A stretch of 64,000 nucleotides of DNA from Gammaproteobacteria bacterium (GTDB lineage Bacteria; Pseudomonadota; Gammaproteobacteria; Burkholderiales; Rhodocyclaceae). The notes under the pieces were generated by a model. The model did no database searches and had not been told where the DNA came from. It worked only from the letters and a program-made list of their open reading frames with translations. The position numbers and the translations under genes are program-made. Below, piece by piece: positions 1 to 8,027 of this stretch. The stretch covers positions 1 to 64,000 of the forward strand of contig JARFTZ010000047.1 of NCBI GenBank assembly GCA_029289235.1. The letters are read 5' to 3'. Position 1 is the first letter of the stretch. The number at the start of each line of letters is the position of its first letter.

Positions 1-141
1 ATGATCCCTTCGCCTACCTGAAGGATGTCCTGTCGCGCCTGCCAACCCAGCCCTTCAGCAAAATCGCCGAACTTCTTCCTCATCGCTGGCAGAGCAACCC
101 GTCCTGAATCTCGCGTCAAGGTGAGTTCGCCGGGCGCTTAC
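1..141 (+). mobile_element. Right end of an IS66-family insertion sequence (truncated by the window edge)
   Basis: The first 107 bases encode the C-terminus of an IS66 transposase. The stop is followed by about 34 bases ending in GGCGCTTAC at 141; read from the outside this is GTAAGCGCC, the usual start of IS66 terminal inverted repeats. The element boundary is therefore placed at 141. IS66 elements normally make an 8-bp target duplication, so 142-149 (TGTGATCC) would be one copy. The left end is outside the window, so completeness cannot be judged. Confidence 0.75.
3..107 (+). CDS. IS66-family transposase, C-terminal fragment (5' end outside window)
   Basis: Reading frame 3 is open from the window edge to a TGA at 105-107 and gives DPFAYLKDVLSRLP then FSKIAELLPHRW. 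This is the typical C-terminal tail of the IS66 transposase (TnpC): a 'YLxDVLxRLP' helix followed by 'ELLPHxW'. The enzyme is a DDE transposase, but the catalytic part lies off the left edge. The tail is followed at the expected short distance by an IS66-type terminal repeat, which supports the call. The ORF track missed it because no start codon is in the window. Confidence 0.75.
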   Translation, partial: DPFAYLKDVLSRLPTQPFSKIAELLPHRWQSNPS

Positions 142-446
142 TGTGATCCGAGGGGGCAAGGCGGTTGCGGAATCTCGCCTTGCTTGAGCACTCGGTTGGA
201 TGAAGCTGATGGATAGTTCTTGTCGTAGCTGAATTGCGAAGTCGGCAGTCGGCCGCAACCGGTCTTTGGTCAATTCTGACGCCACGTCGGCAACGGAGCC
301 TCTTGCAGCCATTCACAATGGCTGCATCGTCTTGTCTTGGCTGCGAGCAGATTTGAAAATGACGTAATGATTACCCCCAGTTAGCTGAGCGGCCGATCCG
401 ATCAAGATAATGCCTCTGGGCATATCAGGAGCAATCCGGCATTTAC
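142..446. other. Non-coding stretch between IS66 end and diguanylate cyclase gene
   Basis: About 305 bases. Short ORFs on both strands (for example 55-312 minus and 116-316 minus) cross the IS66 boundary, have arginine-rich unrecognisable translations and no ribosome binding site, so none is annotated. No hairpin with a T-run was found after the stop of the cyclase gene. Confidence 0.5.
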
Positions 447-1982
447 CTAGCCGACGACGGCGGCAGCAGACGTCTGCGCCGCGCTTGGTGGAGAAGGGAG
501 GTCGTTCATGACGACTCGGTTACGCCCGGTATTCTTGGCCACATAGAGCAAACGATCAGCATCGTGCAGCAACTCATCCAGCGTCTTGATTGCACCGACA
601 AGCATGCTGACGCCAAAACTTGCTGTCACAGCGTCCTCCGATTCACCTCGCTTGAGCGTGCTGATCATTTGGCGCACCCTTTCGGCGACACCGGTTGCAT
701 CGGCAGGATCAGTGTCTTCAAGCAGAAGGACGAATTCTTCGCCGCCGAGACGGGCGCACAGATCCCCTCGGCGAGTAACCGCAGTACAACATTGAGCGAC
801 CGATCGCAGGAGGCGATCGCCCGCATCGTGTCCATAACGATCGTTGACGAGTTTGAAATGATCCAGATCGAGCATGATCAGCGCAATATTGAAACCGTGG
901 CGATTGGCACGCGCCAAGAGCGTCTGCCCCTGTTCGAAGAAGGCTCGCCTGTTCAATACCCCCGTCAGGGGATCGTGCCATGCTTCGAACTGTGCCAACC
1001 GCCGATCATCGACTGCCGCACCGAGCATCATGCCAACAGTCATGACCACGGCGCATAGCGTCTGTACCTGAACCGGGTCCATCTGTTGCGAACCCAACAT
1101 TACGTAAGTACCTACCGCGCTGAGATTGGTCAGTATGCTGGAGATAACGCCGAAACCTAGCCCATAGGCGGTGGCCCCAATGATGACGGGGAGCAAAACC
1201 AAGTAACTATAGGTCTGCATCAAGCCGTTAGCTGTCAGGATGACGACCAACACCACCACACCAATCGCCATGGCACATAGACCAATGAGACCTGCGATCG
1301 TGTAACCGCTGGATTGCACTTGCGAAACCTGGCGCTGGTTGCGCCAAATCAGGATGACCTTGGCCGCACCGAGGAACATCAAGAGTCCGGTGAAATCACC
1401 AATCCAGAAACCGAAAAAGATACTCCTCAATACTCCGCGCAATTCGGGCAAGAAGAACCAGAAAATACCGATGGCAAGCATCGCGGAGAGAAGCGACGCG
1501 CCCAGGCTGAGGAAAACGAGGCGGATCGCCGCAGGCAGCGAATGAGCAGACAGGTTTAACCAGTTGCGGCGCTGAGCCAGCATTGCCAGTCCGCCATAGA
1601 CGAGTAATTGACGCAGCAGGTGCAAGTCATTCGATGTCTGCCGAATCAACGAGTGGTACTGACTAATGTCGACGAGCACCATGGCGAGCACGGCGGCCGG
1701 CAAACAACGCCAGCCCCTGTGGTAGAAGAAGAACATTAGCACGCCGCAGGCCGGGTAGAAGGCGCTTGCGTCAGTGGCAACATTCATAATCGAGGCAAAG
1801 TGCCAGAGTGAAAAATACAGGGCTACGATCGTTAGGGACCGGCGCAAGTCCCTCATATTGGCGCGAGGGTCGAGTAGCTCCGCAGGCATTTTCATTTCGT
1901 TCTTCGATTGGGGCTTCCGCAGGTCAGAAAGGCTGCACGTGGCAAAACTTGCTGCGTTGTTGTGCTCGCAAGCAACGACCAT
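447..1982 (-). CDS. MASE1-domain diguanylate cyclase (GGDEF)
   Basis: Inner-membrane enzyme predicted to make cyclic di-GMP from two GTP. Residues of about 45-320 form a multi-helix MASE1 sensory module (many hydrophobic helices, early 'YPACGVLMFFFYHRGW'). Residues of about 345-500 form the GGDEF domain with 'HDPLTGVLNRRAFF', 'LDHFKLVNDRYGHDAGD' and the active-site loop RLGGEEF. An RxxD inhibitory site (RRGD) lies five residues before GGEEF, so product inhibition is likely. There is no EAL domain. The start is uncertain: the track start at 1982 has only a weak Shine-Dalgarno, and ATG at 1895 (MKMPAELL) would still keep the whole MASE1 domain. The gene stands alone, divergent from the TRAP cassette, and its base composition is less GC-rich than genes after 8 kb. 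Confidence 0.9.
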   Translation of the reverse strand: MVVACEHNNAASFATCSLSDLRKPQSKNEMKMPAELLDPRANMRDLRRSLTIVALYFSLWHFASIMNVATDASAFYPACGVLMFFFYHRGWRCLPAAVLAMVLVDISQYHSLIRQTSNDLHLLRQLLVYGGLAMLAQRRNWLNLSAHSLPAAIRLVFLSLGASLLSAMLAIGIFWFFLPELRGVLRSIFFGFWIGDFTGLLMFLGAAKVILIWRNQRQVSQVQSSGYTIAGLIGLCAMAIGVVVLVVILTANGLMQTYSYLVLLPVIIGATAYGLGFGVISSILTNLSAVGTYVMLGSQQMDPVQVQTLCAVVMTVGMMLGAAVDDRRLAQFEAWHDPLTGVLNRRAFFEQGQTLLARANRHGFNIALIMLDLDHFKLVNDRYGHDAGDRLLRSVAQCCTAVTRRGDLCARLGGEEFVLLLEDTDPADATGVAERVRQMISTLKRGESEDAVTASFGVSMLVGAIKTLDELLHDADRLLYVAKNTGRNRVVMNDLPSPPSAAQTSAAAVVG

Positions 1983-2271
1983 TTTCCAGCAGTAAGCGCC
2001 TCACTGATGGTCCGATAGTTGGGCTGCCGCTCCGGCACTCCAGCTTTTATGTGTTGCAGCATGGTTGTTTCAATCCCTTTTCCCGCAATATACATTCGGT
2101 GTGCATTTACGGTCTATGCGATTGAGCAAACTGCTAGCCATGGGGCGGGGCACTACCGTCAGGGGGGGGCAGCGCAGGCCGGGTAATTTTTCTCGTGTAT
2201 CAACACTCGTGTTTCTTGTTTAAGTTTTGCACCAAAAAAACTTGCGGCGGAAGAATAAAATGGATAGTTTA

Positions 2272-2285
2272 CTGAAACGTTACAG
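2272..2285. promoter_or_regulatory. Putative LacI-family operator 1
   Basis: CTGAAACGTTACAG is an inverted repeat with 6 of 7 pairs matched and a central AACGTT. A central CG flanked by A/T-rich arms is the usual shape of LacI-family operators. It lies about 150 bases before the dctP start. Together with operator 2 it gives the consensus CTGWAACGWTACAG. The likely binder is the LacI-type protein at 6730-7785; this is inference. Confidence 0.5.
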
Positions 2286-2380
2286 TTAGGTTTTCAACAA
2301 GAAAAAATGGATTGAAGGCAGCAAAAGTCCTGCTGTGGAAATCTTTTGGCGATCGATGTAAGGATTTTTGTCCGCTACAG

Positions 2381-2394
2381 CTGTAACGATACAG
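2381..2394. promoter_or_regulatory. Putative LacI-family operator 2
   Basis: CTGTAACGATACAG again has 6 of 7 pairs matched and shares 12 of 14 bases with operator 1. The centres of the two sites are 109 bp apart, a distance that would allow DNA looping by a tetramer. It sits just before the dctP ribosome binding site, where a bound repressor would block transcription or elongation. Confidence 0.5.
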
Positions 2395-2427
2395 GTTGAG
2401 AGTCCATCATTTCACGGAGGTATGAAT

Positions 2428-3438
2428 ATGTCGTTTTTGTCAAAGAAACGCGCACTTGTTCTTGGTGTTGCTGCGTTGCTTTCCGCATTTTCCAGCATCG
2501 CCGCAGAAAAGAAGACCGTAACCTTGAGCGCGGCATCGATGTTCGACAAGGATCATCCATTCACGCAGACCTACATAAAGTTCGAGGAACTCGTCAACAA
2601 GTATCAGGACGAGGTGAAGGTCGAACTGAAGTACAGCCTCAACAAGGCATTGGGGATTGAATCGGATTACCTGCGGTTCATGAGCCAGGGCGAGTCGGTT
2701 GATCTCGCCATCATTTCGCCGTCGCACATTGCCCAGCGGGCGCCGCGCATCGCCATCGTTGATATGCCCCTGCTCTTTAAGGATTTGGCGCACCGCAACC
2801 GGGTTCTCGACAGCGCGGTATTCAAGGATATCGAGGCCGATCTGATTAAGGTGGCCAACATCCGGCCGATCGGCTATGCAGGCGGCGCCAGTCGCAGCAT
2901 CATTTCCAACAAACCGGTCCGCAATATGGACGAACTCAAGGGGCTTCGTCTGCGCGTCCAGGGGGCCAAGATCTGGTCGAAGGTGTTTACGGCCGTCGGT
3001 GCCGCGCCGTCGGTCATCGCCTATGACGAAGTTTACTCGGCGATCCAGACGGGGGTGATCCAGGGGTTGGAGAACGAGAAGGTTGGCTACGCCCAGATGC
3101 GATTCTATGAAGTCGCGCCGTACTACACGGTCAACGAGCACGCCATCACGGTCCGCCCGCTGTTCATGTCTGAAAAAGCCTACAAGAAATTCTCGCCGAA
3201 GGTTCAGGCCGCGATTCTCAAGGCGGGCGCCGAAGCCGGCAAGTTCGGCACGGAAGTCGAACTCGCGTTGGCAGACAAGGAAATCAACGCGCTGGTAGAC
3301 AAGAAGCTTGTGACGGTACATCCGTTCTCGGACGCGGACAAGGCCAAGTTCCGCGAACTCGCGACTCCGTCGCTTCTTGAGTACGTGAAGGAAGCCAAAC
3401 TCGAGGACGTGTACGCCAAGATCCAGGCCGTCAAGTAG
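2428..3438 (+). CDS. dctP: TRAP transporter solute-binding protein (DctP family)
   Basis: Periplasmic ligand-binding subunit of a tripartite ATP-independent transporter. The start is set to ATG 2428 because ACGGAGG ends 7 bases before it; the track start 2368 adds an implausible leader. The N-terminus (SFLSKKRALVLGVAALLSAFSSIAA) is a Sec signal peptide with cleavage near residue 25. Typical DctP features follow: 'MPLLFKD', 'LKGLRLRVQG' and 'SAIQTGVIQGLEN'. The arginine in 'GLRLRV' corresponds to the one that clamps a ligand carboxylate in most DctP proteins, which favours an acidic substrate such as a sugar acid; the actual ligand cannot be read from sequence. First gene of a dctPQM-isomerase-LacI cassette. 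Confidence 0.9.
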   Translation: MSFLSKKRALVLGVAALLSAFSSIAAEKKTVTLSAASMFDKDHPFTQTYIKFEELVNKYQDEVKVELKYSLNKALGIESDYLRFMSQGESVDLAIISPSHIAQRAPRIAIVDMPLLFKDLAHRNRVLDSAVFKDIEADLIKVANIRPIGYAGGASRSIISNKPVRNMDELKGLRLRVQGAKIWSKVFTAVGAAPSVIAYDEVYSAIQTGVIQGLENEKVGYAQMRFYEVAPYYTVNEHAITVRPLFMSEKAYKKFSPKVQAAILKAGAEAGKFGTEVELALADKEINALVDKKLVTVHPFSDADKAKFRELATPSLLEYVKEAKLEDVYAKIQAVK

Positions 3439-3453
3439 GCTGAGTCGCCGGGT

Positions 3454-3476
3454 GGTCTCCGCCGGGGGCGGGGACC
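3454..3476 (+). promoter_or_regulatory. Intra-operon hairpin after dctP
   Basis: GGTCTCCGCC and GGCGGGGACC form a 10-bp stem (one G-T pair) around a 3-base loop, without a T-run. Stable hairpins after binding-protein genes often protect the upstream message and make the binding protein more abundant than the permease. Here it lies 15 bases after the dctP stop and 62 before dctQ. Confidence 0.5.
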
Positions 3477-3537
3477 ATGCACCGAATTCGACCGGGCCGG
3501 CCCGCTGGCTGCCCGGTATCAGGGGTATCCACATCCA

Positions 3538-4020
3538 ATGAAATCGCTCGAAAAGCTCGTCGGTGGTTTGCATCGGGGCGTCTCCGTCTTCCAGGCCATG
3601 TTGATGGGCATCCTGCTCGTCATGGTGGTCTATCAGGTTGCCTCCCGTTGGATTCCGGTGTTTCCCCGAGCCATATGGACCGAGGAAATCTCCCGCTTCC
3701 TGCTGGTATGGGTCATATTCCTCGGCGGCGCCATCGGAGTCCGCGAGCGGACCCATTTCGTGCTCGAGATTCTTGGCGAACACAAATCCCGGGTCGTCAA
3801 TATCGTCTGGCAGAGCTTCATCCTGCTCATGGAAATCGCCTTCTGCGCCATATTCTTCTTCCGCGGCCTGCCGTATGCCGAAGTTCTACGCTGGGATGTC
3901 TCCGATATCTCCGAGATCTCAATGCTCTGGGTCGGTGCGGCTATTCCAGCATTCGGCGGGCTCTCGCTGATCTTTCTCGCCGAGATCGTCATCAAGAAAA
4001 TCCGCAAGGGAGCACGCTAG
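3538..4020 (+). CDS. dctQ: TRAP transporter small permease (DctQ family)
   Basis: 160-residue inner-membrane protein with four predicted transmembrane helices and the family signature 'WTEEISRFLLVWVIFLGGAIGVRERTHF'. It forms the small membrane subunit that pairs with DctM to couple solute import to a sodium or proton gradient. Located between dctP and dctM, with the dctM start two bases after its TAG stop, so translation is probably coupled. Length and topology are normal for the family. Confidence 0.92.
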   Translation: MKSLEKLVGGLHRGVSVFQAMLMGILLVMVVYQVASRWIPVFPRAIWTEEISRFLLVWVIFLGGAIGVRERTHFVLEILGEHKSRVVNIVWQSFILLMEIAFCAIFFFRGLPYAEVLRWDVSDISEISMLWVGAAIPAFGGLSLIFLAEIVIKKIRKGAR

Positions 4021-4022
4021 CC

Positions 4023-5321
4023 ATGGATCCTCTAGTTGCCGCTCTGGTTCTTTTCGGGCTCTTTATCGCGTTGGTGTTCCTGAGGATTCCCGTCGCCTTC
4101 GCTTTGGGACTGGCGTGCGTTCCGGTGATTCTGTTCACCGATCACGTATCCTTCTTCGCACTTATCGACAGAACCTACAACTCGTACAACTCTTTCCTGC
4201 TACTGTCGGTCCCATTTTTTCTGCTGGCCGCGAATCTGATGAATGCGACCGGAGTCACCAGCCGGCTCATCGATCTTTCCACTGCGACCGTGGGGCATTT
4301 TCCGGGCGGGCTGGGCCATATCAATGTCTTCGTGAGCATGCTTTTCGCGGGAGTCTCGGGGTCCTCGACCGCCGACGCGGCGGGCATCGGCAAGGTGCTT
4401 ATCCCGGCCATGCTCAAGCAGGGCTACGATCGGAGCTTCACGATTGCGATAACCGCCTGTTCCGCGGTCATGGGCGTGATCATTCCGCCCAGCATCCTGA
4501 TGCTGATCTGGGGCGGAACGATGTCCATTTCCGTTGGTTCGCTATTCCTGGCCGGAATCATCCCGGGGGTACTGCTCGGCCTCTCGATGATGGTGACTGT
4601 GTATTTCTACGCCGTGAAATACCAGTATCCGCGCTACGAAAAGGCCAGCTTTGCCCACTTCGTGAAATCCTTGGGCGGTGCGATTCCGGGCTTGGTGACA
4701 CCAATCATCATCCTGTTCGGGATCGCGTTCGGTGTTTTTACACCGACCGAAGCGTCGGCGATTGCCGTGGTTTACTCGATCCTGATCGGGGTCGCCAATC
4801 GCTCTCTGGATGGTCCTAAGTTCATTCATTACCTGAGCGATACGGCGAAACTCGTTGGTGTATCCCTCTTCTGCGTCGGTACGGCTTCGGTATTCAGTTG
4901 GTTGCTGGCCTTCTATCGCGTCCCGCAGGCGCTGGTCGGGATGATCGACGGGTGGGGGCTCGGTCCGAAGGGAATCATTCTGGTGATTTCTGCTGTTTTC
5001 CTTTTCGTCGGCCTGTTCATCGATGCCATTCCGGCCATCATCATCATGGGCAGCATCATGTTTCCGGTTGCGCAGGCGGCGGGTATACACCCCATTCACT
5101 TTTCCCTGGTCGGCGTCGTATCGCTGGCCTTTGGCCTGGTGACGCCTCCGTACGGCATGTGCTTGCTTATCGCGTCGCGTATCGGAGAGATGTCCATCCA
5201 TCAGGTGCTCAAGGATGTATTGATTATCTTGGCGCCAATGCTGGGAATCCTGTTACTGCTGTGCATGATCCCAGACATCATTCTCTTCCTGCCACGGTTG
5301 ATCTCGCCGCAGTTCATGTAA
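4023..5321 (+). CDS. dctM: TRAP transporter large permease (DctM family)
   Basis: 432-residue transport subunit with about 12 hydrophobic segments. The track ORF begins at 3477 in the dctQ region, but the gene starts at ATG 4023 (MDPLVAALVLFGLFIALVFLRIPVAF), two bases after dctQ. Family features include 'LFAGVSGSSTADAAGIGKVLIPAM', 'ITACSAVMGVIIPPSILMLIWG' and 'FGLVTPPYGMCLLIA'. It provides the ion-coupled transport path for the ligand delivered by DctP. No frameshift or missing segment is seen. Confidence 0.92.
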   Translation: MDPLVAALVLFGLFIALVFLRIPVAFALGLACVPVILFTDHVSFFALIDRTYNSYNSFLLLSVPFFLLAANLMNATGVTSRLIDLSTATVGHFPGGLGHINVFVSMLFAGVSGSSTADAAGIGKVLIPAMLKQGYDRSFTIAITACSAVMGVIIPPSILMLIWGGTMSISVGSLFLAGIIPGVLLGLSMMVTVYFYAVKYQYPRYEKASFAHFVKSLGGAIPGLVTPIIILFGIAFGVFTPTEASAIAVVYSILIGVANRSLDGPKFIHYLSDTAKLVGVSLFCVGTASVFSWLLAFYRVPQALVGMIDGWGLGPKGIILVISAVFLFVGLFIDAIPAIIIMGSIMFPVAQAAGIHPIHFSLVGVVSLAFGLVTPPYGMCLLIASRIGEMSIHQVLKDVLIILAPMLGILLLLCMIPDIILFLPRLISPQFM

Positions 5322-5433
5322 CGAAGGCACGATCCGTGCGGACTGCACAATCATGTGAACCATCACTGTATCGACTCAGCTCGATTTGAAAGAACTCCCC
5401 GCGGGGGGCAGAATCCCGAGAGAAAGGACTAGC

Positions 5434-6630
5434 GTGAACTACCCGATCGATTTCAGGAGCCGGGATTTTTTGCTCCAGCATATCCGTCACATCTTGTCGT
5501 TCTACGACGACCGGGGGCTCGATCCGTCAGGCGGCTTCTTTCATTGCTTCATGAACAACGGAGATGTTTTCAATCCCGGTTTGAGGACGCTCGTGGCGTC
5601 GTGCCGGTTCGTCTTCAACTACGCCATGGCCGCTCGGCAATTCGACAGCCAAAGGTACAAGGAGTACGTGCTCCATGGCCTGCGCTATCTACGAAGCGTT
5701 CACAGGAACCCTGATGCCGGTGGGTATGCCTGGAAGATCAGTGACGGCAGAGTCGTCGACGCGACCAATCATTGCTACGGCCTGGCCTTCGTGATGCTGG
5801 CCTATGCGTGCTCGATGAAAGCGGGTATCGCGGAAGCCCGGGGATGGATCTACGAAACGTTCGACCTGATGGAAACCCGTTTCTGGAGCGAAAAGTTCGG
5901 GCTTTACGCCTGCGAGGCGGACAGCAACTGGAAAGTGGGCGCTTATCGCGGGCAAAACGATAACATGCACGCGTGCGAAGCGCTGATTTGCGCCTTCGAG
6001 GCGACCGGAGATGACGTGTTTCTGGACCGCGCGGCCCGGCTGGCCGCGAACATGACCGTCCGTCAACGCGCGAAAACCGGGGTGCATCTCTGGGAACATT
6101 ACACAAGTGATTGGGAACCCGACCTCGACTACAATCGCAATGACCGGAGTAACAGCATCCGCCCGTGGGGCGTTCAGACCGGTCACCAGGCCGAGTGGGC
6201 CAAGCTGCTGCTGATTCTCGATAGGCATCGACCGGAAGCGTGGCGGCTGGGGTGCGCGATCGAAATGTTCGATAGCGCCATGAAATTCGGTTGGGATCAC
6301 GAGTTCGGTGGGCTGATTTACGGATACGACCTCGCGGGCAATCCCTATGATCAGGACAAGTACTTCTGGGTTCAGGCGGAAAGTATTGCCGCGTCTGCGC
6401 TACTCGCGGACAGGACCGGCTGCGAAGTCTATTGGAACTGGTACAACAGCCTCTGGAATTACAGTTTCACGTACTTCGTGGATCACACCTATGGGGCCTG
6501 GTACCGCGTCCTGACTCGAAGCAATCTACGTTATGACGAAAGAAAGTCGTACAGCAACAAGGCGGACTACCACACCATGGGGGCTTGCTACGAGGTGCTA
6601 AACGTAATTCCGGGGCGAGTTGAGGGGTAA
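5434..6630 (+). CDS. AGE-family sugar isomerase/2-epimerase (mannose isomerase / N-acylglucosamine 2-epimerase-like)
   Basis: Cytoplasmic (alpha/alpha)6-barrel enzyme of the AGE superfamily, about 398 residues. The start is placed at GTG 5434, five bases after AGAAAGGA; the track's 5386 start reads through an unlikely leader. Recognisable parts are 'GGFFHCF' near the N-terminus, 'YRGQNDNMHACEAL' in the middle, 'GVQTGHQAEWAKLL' carrying a conserved active-site histidine, and 'DYHTMGACYEVL' near the C-terminus with the second conserved histidine. The family interconverts aldose/ketose or C2 epimers (mannose/fructose, GlcNAc/ManNAc, sulfoquinovose); which sugar is used here is not known. It follows dctM by 112 bases and most likely processes the TRAP ligand. 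Confidence 0.85.
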   Translation: MNYPIDFRSRDFLLQHIRHILSFYDDRGLDPSGGFFHCFMNNGDVFNPGLRTLVASCRFVFNYAMAARQFDSQRYKEYVLHGLRYLRSVHRNPDAGGYAWKISDGRVVDATNHCYGLAFVMLAYACSMKAGIAEARGWIYETFDLMETRFWSEKFGLYACEADSNWKVGAYRGQNDNMHACEALICAFEATGDDVFLDRAARLAANMTVRQRAKTGVHLWEHYTSDWEPDLDYNRNDRSNSIRPWGVQTGHQAEWAKLLLILDRHRPEAWRLGCAIEMFDSAMKFGWDHEFGGLIYGYDLAGNPYDQDKYFWVQAESIAASALLADRTGCEVYWNWYNSLWNYSFTYFVDHTYGAWYRVLTRSNLRYDERKSYSNKADYHTMGACYEVLNVIPGRVEG

Positions 6631-6729
6631 TGTCGGGACCGCGACGCCACGCAGCGGCTGGTATCATCAACGGCTCAGGTCGGCGGGACCGGCCGAAATG
6701 CGAATGTTCTTTTGAAGGAGTAAGCAGTC

Positions 6730-7785
6730 GTGCGCGAACCCCGTGGCGTGACTATCCAGGATGTGGCGAAAGCCGCCGGAGTCTCTTCCACTAGCGTTTC
6801 GAACTACCTGAACGACAGGATGGGGGAAATGCGGCTGGAGACGCGTGAACGCATCGCTCGGGCGATCAGGGATCTGGGCTATACGCCGAACAGCGCGGCG
6901 CGGCAACTCAAGACCGGGCACGCGCCGATGTTAGGCCTGCTGGTCCCGACAGTCGTTAATCCCTATTACGGGGAACTGGCGGTTGCGGTGGACGCCGCAG
7001 CGCAGAAAAAGGGGTTCCGGGTAATTCTGTGCAACACGCAACGGGATCCTGATCGTGAGATGGCGTTTGTCCGGGAACTCGTGTCCTACGGGGTGCGTGG
7101 AATTCTGGCCGCATCGGTTCTGCAGAATGTGAGCGCCATGTCCGCGCTCATCAGGCGGGGAGTGGCTTTCGTGCTGTTCGAAACGCTTGGTCCCGATCCG
7201 GGAGTGGATCGTGTTGACATCGTCTCGATAAACCATGTGCTTGCTGCTGAACGAGTTGTCGACTGCCTTGTAACACAGGGACACAAATCGATCGTGTTCG
7301 TCACGGCCACTCCCTTGACGCCGCATCGCCTGACGCGCTTGCGGGGATTCCGGAACGCGATGCAACGAAATGGTCTCGGTGATGGTGTGGTCGTCACTGA
7401 CGAAGACGTTCCTGTGCAGGCGACCTCTCATAACGATGCCGACTTGGCCCAGTTCGGTCATCTCGCCGCCGCGCATGTCATGTCCATGCAACCCCGCCCG
7501 ACGGCCATCTTCGCGATGAATGATTTTTTGGCCATTGGAATGCTGTCCGGCTTTCACAAGCTGGGTGTTAAGGTGCCTGGCGATATTTCCATCGTTGGGG
7601 TGGACGATATACAACTCGCGAGTTTCACATCGCCTTCATTGACCACGGTTCGCCAACCATTCTCCCAGATCGCGGAGTCGGCAATCGACAGCATTTGCGC
7701 AAGGCTGGCCAACCCGGCGCGTGCTGGGTCGGCTACCTACCTTGAGCCGATGCTCGTTATGCGTGCGTCGACCGCGCCGATCTGA
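6730..7785 (+). CDS. LacI-family transcriptional regulator
   Basis: 351-residue repressor/activator starting at GTG 6730 with AAGGAG upstream. Residues of about 8-55 are the LacI helix-turn-helix ('VTIQDVAKAAGVSSTSVSNYLND') followed by the hinge helix ('NSAARQLKTG'). The remainder is a periplasmic-binding-protein-like effector domain, with 'GLLVPTVVNPYYGELA' and 'ISIVGVDDIQLASFTSPSLTTVRQP'. It closes the TRAP/AGE cassette and is the obvious candidate to bind the two operators at 2272 and 2381. The effector is presumably the TRAP substrate or a derivative of it. Convergent with iolC; no clear terminator was seen in the 242 bases between them. Confidence 0.92.
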   Translation: MREPRGVTIQDVAKAAGVSSTSVSNYLNDRMGEMRLETRERIARAIRDLGYTPNSAARQLKTGHAPMLGLLVPTVVNPYYGELAVAVDAAAQKKGFRVILCNTQRDPDREMAFVRELVSYGVRGILAASVLQNVSAMSALIRRGVAFVLFETLGPDPGVDRVDIVSINHVLAAERVVDCLVTQGHKSIVFVTATPLTPHRLTRLRGFRNAMQRNGLGDGVVVTDEDVPVQATSHNDADLAQFGHLAAAHVMSMQPRPTAIFAMNDFLAIGMLSGFHKLGVKVPGDISIVGVDDIQLASFTSPSLTTVRQPFSQIAESAIDSICARLANPARAGSATYLEPMLVMRASTAPI

Positions 7786-8027
7786 ACGCCGTTCCCATTT
7801 TTTACAAATGAAGCGCGGATTAATTACAACACCCACCCGGCCATGAGTTGTCTTCGATAATTCTGGAAAGCCGCCCCAGCAACGACTGTTTTGAACGACG
7901 GCTTGACTCAGAGACTTGCCACTGGATGATTGAGGTGATGAGTGACGGCAGTGGTCGAAAAGAGCCAGCCAAGCGACCGTGATCGGGCGCAAGAACCTGT
8001 GGTTGGCGTGGAAAACCTCTGCAGCGT

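Larger units (their letters stand above)
1983..2427. promoter_or_regulatory. Divergent intergenic region between diguanylate cyclase and dctP
   Basis: About 445 bases without a credible gene. It contains two 14-bp near-palindromes annotated separately (2272-2285 and 2381-2394) and the ribosome binding site of dctP, ACGGAGG at 2414-2420. A direct repeat of CTCGTGT occurs around 2190-2212. ORF 1808-2125 overlaps the cyclase gene antisense and is a shadow. Confidence 0.5.

Noticed and set aside
55-316. Two short minus-strand ORFs at the left end
   Set aside because: They cross the IS66 terminal repeat and have low-complexity arginine-rich translations without a start signal.
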